Source: Paraspadella gotoi
Taxonomy: Eukaryota > Chaetognatha
Direction: 5' to 3'
Length of the DNA: 64,000 bases
Assembly (NCBI GenBank): GCA_051294375.1
Contig: CM119266.1
Location: 8,995,166 to 9,059,165 of the forward strand
Below the pieces are notes generated by a model. The model was given only the letters and a program-made list of their open reading frames with translations, searched no databases and had not been told where the DNA came from. Positions 58,001 to 64,000 of the stretch are shown here, one piece after another; position 1 is the first letter of the stretch, and every line of letters begins with the position of its first letter. The translations under genes and the position numbers were made by a program.

Positions 58001-60498
58001 CCCAATACAAATAGATTAGTCTTTTAGGTTTTGGGTAGGGAGGTGAGAGTGGAGCAGAGAGAGAGAGAGGAGAGAACGCCGAGAGATGACGAGAGAGAGA
58101 GAAGAAGAGAGAGAGAAGAGAAGAGAGAGAAGAGAGCAGAGAGAGTGAGATAAAAGGAAATTCGACTGTACATTGTCTTCCTCATTTGATCCTTTGCCTA
58201 GTCTTGTCTTTCGCTTCAATTGACGAGAAAATAATTAAAATCGAAAGGAGTAAAAAGGCAATTTGAATGTTGTTGTATGTCGTCCCGTCGTTGTCGTTAT
58301 TTGTTGTTTGTTGTTTTTATTTTTCTCTTTTTGTATTTTAATTTTAGATTCTTGTTGTTGTTTGTTGTATTTATTGTTGTCAGAGTAAAGACATTTGTAT
58401 CTTGACTCCTTCGTTAATTATTATATTTTTTTGGTTTATTATCCTTTGTTTGTTTATTTTTCTATTAATTTACTGTTCTGGTTAAGCGGGCAGTTACCTT
58501 TCTTATTCCCGTTTTCTCTAAGTCCAGGCGCGGCATTGTTTATTTTTCATTTTTTTAAAGGGAATTTTCTCTTATAGTTGTTCTTATTTTTTCGGCAATT
58601 GTATATGGTTTCTTAATATTATATCGTTTTTTGGAATACTATTATCACTTATGTGTTTAAATTATTATTCTGTAGGTTTTTATAGTTGCATTTCTTGTTT
58701 ATTGTCTTTTTTCTGACTAACCAAAAAGTCTTATACGTACAAATTGATCTGTTTTCGTGCGCATCGCGTGTATTTCACAAAATGTGTTTTATTTGGGTAT
58801 TTTTTTGCTAAATGTATTAGACGTCTCAGTGGCTGTCCTAATCATCACGGTTCTCGAGGTAAATTTTATATAAAGAGAAAATATTAATAAAGTAATAATA
58901 AAATAACTGACAGAGGAATATTTATTTATTGACTAACAATCACAAACAAACGCTTCTTCCTGAAGTCTTCTCCAACAACTTTCTTCTCTGTTCGTCTCTT
59001 TCTCTCTTTACTCTGCAATATCCCCTCATTCGTCCTCTCTCCGTCTCTCAATCTCGTCATCCTCTCAGTCTTTTAAATCTCGCACACTCTTTCCTCTCAT
59101 ACTTACACACTTAAGAAGAATGTACCTCCTAGTCTGCTCTCTTCCCACATTCGCATCCTCCCGTCTCTCTCGTCACGTGCAACTCTCAACTCCCAATTCT
59201 TCCGTCTCATATAACTCTCTCCACTGCTCTCTAGAGAACATCACATCATCTCTTCTCATCTCTCTCTCTCTCTCGCTACCTCTCATCTCTCATATTTCGT
59301 CATACCGTTATCCTTCTCTTTATGACACCCTCGTCTCTCATTTCCAGTATTTCTTGCTCCAATTTCCAAGCTAAATACGATGCTCTTTTTTCCTCTTCTA
59401 CTTAATCGGATTTCTTTCTTTTTTTTTTCAGTGCGTGGTTTGTTATCGCCAGAGGACCGCGAGTGGCGCGCGGACGAAACGAACGAAGCGCTCATTGTCT
59501 TTTTGTTGTGTTTGATGAAGAGGCGACCTCAATCGGGTCTGCCCGAGATTGTCTGGGCGGGGGGGGGGCAGGCTGAGAGAAGGAAGAAGGGAGTAGTGAG
59601 AGATGGTCAGAAACAAAAGAACAAAGATTGAGAAGAGAGGAATAAAGAGCACATCTTGTCTTCTTTCATCCTTTTTAATACTCAGTCTCTCTCGGTCACT
59701 CTCCATCCGCGTCTCTCCCCTCAAAGATGGACTCTAATCTCGTTAAATCAGCACCCCTAACAGTCCAGTCTCTCCATCTCCACGTCCCCTCCTCACATTC
59801 TCTACTCTCGTTCTCGTCCTCTCATCTATTTCATCAATTATGATTCCTCAGAAATTATTTTAGTTTTTATCGACGAGGCAAATTTTTTCTCTTTCATTCC
59901 GATTTTCTGTCTCCCAGTCAGTATAAGTCTCGGTTTCCGGCTGTATCGACTGGCGCTGGGAATCAGCGGCCTTGGTCTTGGCGGGCGTTCCGCGCTTGCA
60001 CCACTGAAAATGAAAACACGGCGTTCAGCATTCGACGAAGGCGCTTGGAATCGGCAAAGGCTTGGCACCTCTTAGCGGCGCGCGTTGCCAAGGCCTTTGC
60101 AAACAGCCGATGCAGCGAGGGAGCAGCATGACGACGGCACTGGTGAGTTTAGCGGCATTGGTATTATGAAGGAGGGCAGCGCGGTCTTGTCTGCAATTAC
60201 GTAGTCTTATATACTCTCTTAATCAAACTGCATCAAAACACTGCTAATATATTGTCGAGTAATTAGTTCTTGCTTACTACATTTATTAATCATTATATTG
60301 ACTCTATTTCTTGCACGCAACATTTAACACATTAAATGTAATATCATTAACTAAAAGATATACAACAACAAAAGAACTAAGTTCTGCTATGCATAGAATG
60401 GCTGCGTGCAAGAAATTGAGAAATAAGGATGTCTCAGCTATTATACCCTTCTACAAGATTATGGTTCTTACGCCTGTTGGGGATCTCCACAATGAGGC
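55040..60498. repeat. Left arm of a long imperfect inverted repeat
   Basis: Reverse complement of 61,157-63,651 along its length. Examples: 55,375-55,640 matches 63,200-63,450; 55,900-55,967 matches 62,955-63,030; 57,555-57,720 matches 62,860-62,953; 57,780-58,020 matches 62,612-62,840; 58,160-58,420 matches 62,220-62,441; 58,620-58,990 matches 61,794-62,000; 59,940-60,498 matches 61,157-61,600. This arm has many more small indels and substitutions than its partner looks to have, plus an extra block at 55,968-57,543. No intact gene lies within it. GA tracts are at 58,055-58,150 and C/T-rich text at 58,990-59,370. Confidence 0.9.
55968..57543. mobile_element. Foldback-like element: inverted arrays of ~18-bp repeats around an AT-rich core
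   Basis: Left array (about 55,980-56,515) repeats words like GCGCCCACATTAGGATTG in forward sense. Right array (about 56,935-57,500) repeats the reverse complement type, AATCCTATGTGGGCGC. The core (56,520-56,930) is AT-rich with no long ORF. The homologous right arm of the large inverted repeat (around 62,953) lacks the whole block. CTAAATTGG (55,959-55,967) and CTAATGACTTGG (57,544-57,555) flank the block, matching the single CTAAATGACTTGG of the empty site read on the reverse strand. Long inverted ends made of short tandem repeats, a target duplication and an empty site are the hallmarks of Foldback/Galileo-type elements. No transposase, so it would be non-autonomous. Assignment is inference. 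Confidence 0.5.
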
Positions 60499-60523
60499 NN
60501 NNNNNNNNNNNNNNNNNNNNNNN
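60499..60523. other. Assembly gap (25 N)
   Basis: Placeholder gap at the inner end of the left arm. Confidence 0.99.
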
Positions 60524-60834
60524 GAGAGAAAGATCGTAGACCGACGACCAAAACAAGAAAAAAAAAAGCTGAGCGAAGACGAAATCCTATCGTTTTCGGT
60601 AGTCGTCGTCGTTGTCGTCGTTATTGTTGTTGTCGTTGTTGTTGTAGCTGCCATTGTCATAGCTGTTTCTGTCGTCGTTGCTATGGATACCGTGGCATTC
60701 GTTATTTCTTTTAAACAGATGTGTAATTATAAAATGGGTGAAAATTTTAATTTCTGAAATGTCAAATGACTCTGAAATTATTCTTTAATGAGTGATCTTT
60801 CGTTAGCCGCCGTTTTCGGTAGTTACTCGTCGTT

Positions 60835-60869
<35 letters not shown>

Positions 60870-60978
60870 TAGAATCATCTTTCGATGTTTGCCGTCGACG
60901 TCGCCGACGCAAAATAACCGTTTTAACCTTTTCTCTTCACTCCCCCCCGCGCCCGTGCTTCTCTACTCACCTCCCTCT
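60524..60978. other. Spacer at the centre of the inverted repeat
   Basis: Between two gaps. It contains (GTC)n/(GTT)n at 60,600-60,655 and (GTC)n at 60,828-60,870, then C-rich text. The Val-rich and Ser-rich frames are microsatellite shadows. The sequence does not visibly pair with itself. Confidence 0.6.
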
Positions 60979-61156
60979 NNNNNNNNNNNNNNNNNNNNNN
61001 NNNNNNNNNNNNNNNNNNNNNNNNNNNNNNNNNNNNNNNNNNNNNNNNNNNNNNNNNNNNNNNNNNNNNNNNNNNNNNNNNNNNNNNNNNNNNNNNNNNN
61101 NNNNNNNNNNNNNNNNNNNNNNNNNNNNNNNNNNNNNNNNNNNNNNNNNNNNNNNN
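60979..61156. other. Assembly gap (178 N)
   Basis: A sized gap at the inner end of the right arm. Confidence 0.99.
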
Positions 61157-63651
61157 TTTTCTTCAATTAATGCCTCATTGTGGATCCCAACAGGTAAGAA
61201 CCATACTAGAGGGTAAATACTGAACAATACAATCTCACGCACCATCTATGCAAGCAAATTCTGTTGTTGAATTCTTAGTTAAAATTACATTTAATGTGTT
61301 AAATGTTGCTGCAAGAAATAAGTCAATAATGAATAATAAATAGTACAAGATTACAATATATTACAGTGTTTGATGCAGTTGATAAAGTTGACTCGTTGCA
61401 GCGCCGTGCCGCAATACCAATGCCGCTAAACGCCAGTGCCGTCGATGCTGTCCCTCGCTGCATCGCTGTGCAAAGGCCGGCAACGCGGCGCCGCAAGGCC
61501 AAGGCCGCCGATTCCAGCGCCGTCGATGCTGCAACGCCGTGCAACGCGGCGCCGCAAGACCAAGGCCGCTGATTCCAGCGCCGTCGAACGGAAAACCGAT
61601 TAACGAAGANNNNNNNNNNNNNNNNNNNNNNNNNNNNNNNNNNNNNNNNNNNNNNNNNNNNNNNNNNNNNNNNNNNNNNNNNNNNNNNNNNNNNNNNNNN
61701 NNNNNNNNNNNNNNNNNNNNNNNNNNNNNNNNNNNNNNNNNNNNNNNNNNNNNNNNNNNNNNNNNNNNNNNNNNNNNNNNNNNNNNNNNNNNNGAGAGAA
61801 AGAAGAAGGTAGGGACTAGGGAAGAAGCGGTTGTAGCAATAAATAAATGATTTCTTCGTTATTTATTTTCTTTATTAATTTTTTCTCTTTATAAATTTCC
61901 TGGACCGATTGATAGACAGACTGAGTCAAATAGAAAAAAATACCCAAAAAAATTGAAAACGCGGCGACGAAAATGACTATGATTTTTGAGGAAAAAAGAT
62001 AAACAAAAATGATAAATAAACTAAAAATATTTAAAAAAAAGATAAATATTCAAAAAAGATATATAAACAAAAAAGGAAAATAAACAAAAAAGAAAAATTT
62101 AAAAAATAAAAATAAACAATGCGGTGACTTAAATAACGATGAAATACTGCCGCTACAACAAAAAAGAAAAATAAACAAAAAAGATAAATAAACCAAAAAA
62201 ATATATAATAACGAGAGGAGTAAGATACAAATGTCTTTACTCTGACAACAATAAATACAACAACAACAACAAAAATTAAAATAAAAACAAAAAGAAAAAT
62301 AAAAACAACAACAACAAAAACGACAACGACGACGACAACAACAACATCAAATTGCCTTTACTCCTTTCGATTTTTTATTTTCGTCATTGGCGAAGACGAA
62401 GGCAAAGATCAAAGGGGAAAGAAAGACATCGAATTTCCTTTNNNNNNNNNNNNNNNNNNNNNNNNNNNNNNNNNNNNNNNNNNNNNNNNNNNNNNNNNNN
62501 NNNNNNNNNNNNNNNNNNNNNNNNNNNNNNNNNNNNNNNNNNNNNNNNNNNNNNNNNNNNNNNNNNNNNNNNNNNNNNNNNNNNNNNNNNNNNNNNNNNN
62601 NNNNNNNNNNNCTATAAAGATATCATTTGTTTGGACATGCTTTTTTTTTGTCCACCCTCTTTGATTAATGCCTCTCGGTCGGTCAGTCTTGGTCGAGAGT
62701 CGTAAAAATCTTTCTTTACGACTTCAACTTATTTCTTCTCTCGTTCGACGGAGAATCGAGACTCGTAGCCTCAGATTTTCCAGGACGGAAACGATTCTTT
62801 ATTGCGACGTCGATGCGACGGCGAGGGGGGGCGGAGAGGGGGGGGCAATGGTTCGCTAATGGCGAAGTTCGTTACTTCAAGATGTTTTTTTATTGTTTCG
62901 CTAAAGCCGGAGCGATATTTTTTAAATTGGCTAATGGAAGAAATAAAACGCCAAGTCATTTAGTAAATATAGTTCTCTTTTGAAAACACGCATCATTTGT
63001 AGAGAATAAATATTAGGCAATTCGTCATTGTTTTGTTTTACTAGTGCAGTTTTGTTTCGTTGTATAATCACAATAAATTTGAAACAAATACGGAAGAAAT
63101 TAGGATAAATTAATTAATTAATTAATTAATTAAAATAAATTAATTAATTTTAAATAACGTTTTAATATAAAGGACGTAATCTAGTTTTTAGCGAACAAAA
63201 TCTAAGCAATCGCCAAGTACCGCCACGAGGCGCCACCTGCTTGCTCTTTTTTTTTCCATTTGATTTTCCCTGATTTCTTATTACTAGGATTTTTCCCTTT
63301 TTTCTCTCTTTCCATTTTTTTCCGCTTCTTTCTTTTCCCCGCTTCTTTTCCCGCTTCTTTTTTTTGCTTCTCCATCGGTTGACGTTAATGAAGAAAAACG
63401 AGATAAGATTCTTCAGTTCAGAAACGAAGCGAAACCAGAAAAGTAATTGCGTTCATACATGTGAATACGTTTAAGATCGAATCAACGCGGGTCAGCGGTG
63501 GGTAAATGTGTGGAGGTTGGTTGTGGGTAGGGATGGTTTGTGGTTGTGGGTCGTTGTTGTTGTTGGTTGTTGTTATCAGTCATTGACTCTGCTAGTAAGT
63601 TGACAAAAAAAACTAGAAAAAATATGTTTTTTTTTTCTTTTCTTCCCGTGA
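61157..63651. repeat. Right arm of the long imperfect inverted repeat
   Basis: Pairs with 55,040-60,498 in reverse orientation. Internal gaps at 61,610-61,793 and 62,442-62,611 fall where the left arm has C/T-rich and GA tracts. A GC-rich stretch at 61,395-61,600 contains a 61-base tandem duplication (AACGCGGCGCCGCAAG starting at 61,482 and 61,543). Other content: CAAC/GAC repeats at 62,255-62,345, AATT repeat at 63,105-63,150, TTTTCCGCTTC words near 63,320-63,365. No gene. It lacks the foldback-like block, thus giving its empty site. Confidence 0.9.
61482..61589. repeat. 61-bp GC-rich tandem duplication
   Basis: AACGCGGCGCCGCAAGGCCA, then GATTCCAGCGCCGTCGATGC, recurs 61 bases later with G-to-A and C-to-T changes. 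Frames on both strands are Ala/Arg-rich only because of this composition. Confidence 0.8.
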
Positions 63652-64000
63652 NNNNNNNNNNNNNNNNNNNNNNNNNNNNNNNNNNNNNNNNNNNNNNNNN
63701 NNNNNNNNNNNNNNNNNNNNNNNNNNNNNNNNNNNNNNNNNNNNNNNNNNNNNNNNNNNNNNNNNNNNNNNNNNNNNNNNNNNNNNNNNNNNNNNNNNNN
63801 NNNNNNNNNNNNNNNNNNNNNNNNNNNNNNNNNNNNNNNNNNNNNNNNNNNNNNNNNNNNNNNNNNNNNNNNNNNNNNNNNNNNNNNNNNNNNNNNNNNN
63901 NAAGAGAAAAAGATAAAGAGAGGGAGAAAGAGAAGGAAAAAGGGGAAGAAATGATAAAAGAAAAAAACAGAAAAAAAGGGAGGAAAGAAAATCAAGAAAG
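63652..64000. other. Assembly gap (250 N, 63,652-63,901) and purine-rich end of window
   Basis: After the gap the last ~99 bases are GA/A-rich with no feature. They do not obviously pair with the region left of 55,040, so the outer end of the inverted repeat lies inside the gap or at its edge. Confidence 0.9.

Noticed and set aside
61323-61572. Ala/Arg-rich frames on both strands
   Set aside because: Produced by the GC-rich 61-bp tandem duplication; no start context or domain.

Overview
The window looks like a low-gene, repeat-dominated piece of a eukaryotic draft genome, most likely an invertebrate animal. The reasons are AT-rich sequence, very long (GA)n/(CT)n, (TTTC)n and (CGT)n microsatellites, a degenerate LINE reverse-transcriptase fragment, a 153-bp satellite array, and no compact coding, operons or ribosome binding sites. 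The species cannot be named from sequence alone. No intact host gene, tRNA, rRNA or CRISPR array could be supported. Nearly all long open frames are shadows of microsatellites (Ser-Leu, Arg-Glu, Lys-Glu-Arg runs) or run across N gaps.

Region 1 (1-14,261) is AT-rich single-copy sequence holding the few protein-like pieces. These are two short fragments that look like the same ATPase-type mobile-element or viral family (1,673-1,915 plus; 6,730-7,002 minus), a LINE reverse-transcriptase C-terminus (9,709-10,008), and an exon-like frame (8,977-9,171). It also has a dispersed duplication (3,485-4,810 and 5,700-6,590) in which one copy carries an extra ~390 bp, plus minisatellites and a G-run tract.

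Region 2 (14,262-45,690) is a segment of up to ~8.8 kb (14,262-23,058) present in whole or part four to five times: copy 1, copy 2 (23,084-30,080), a rearranged third copy (30,106-37,520), and a fourth (41,507-45,690). The copies are joined by N runs of exactly 25, and they differ mostly by single-base indels. This pattern points to incompletely corrected long-read gap filling, uncollapsed haplotypes, or real tandem duplication overlaid with read error. A ~3.8 kb satellite array (37,660-41,481; ~153-bp monomer with an 18-bp perfect inverted repeat) sits at the (TTTC)n tract of this segment.

Region 3 (45,691-54,912) contains further microsatellites, a palindrome-ended dispersed element at 48,323-48,528 that is also inside every copy of the Region 2 unit, and a ~4.7 kb microsatellite-poor block (49,311-54,028) bracketed by a ~45-bp direct duplication.

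Region 4 (about 55,040-63,651) is one giant imperfect inverted repeat. The left arm 55,040-60,498 is the reverse complement of the right arm 61,157-63,651, with gaps. The left arm carries an extra ~1.58 kb block (55,968-57,543) made of short GCGCCCACATTAGGAT-type tandem repeats in inverted orientation around an AT-rich core. The right arm has the matching uninterrupted site. This block resembles a foldback-type mobile element and is the most interesting candidate here. The main caution for the whole window is assembly quality.
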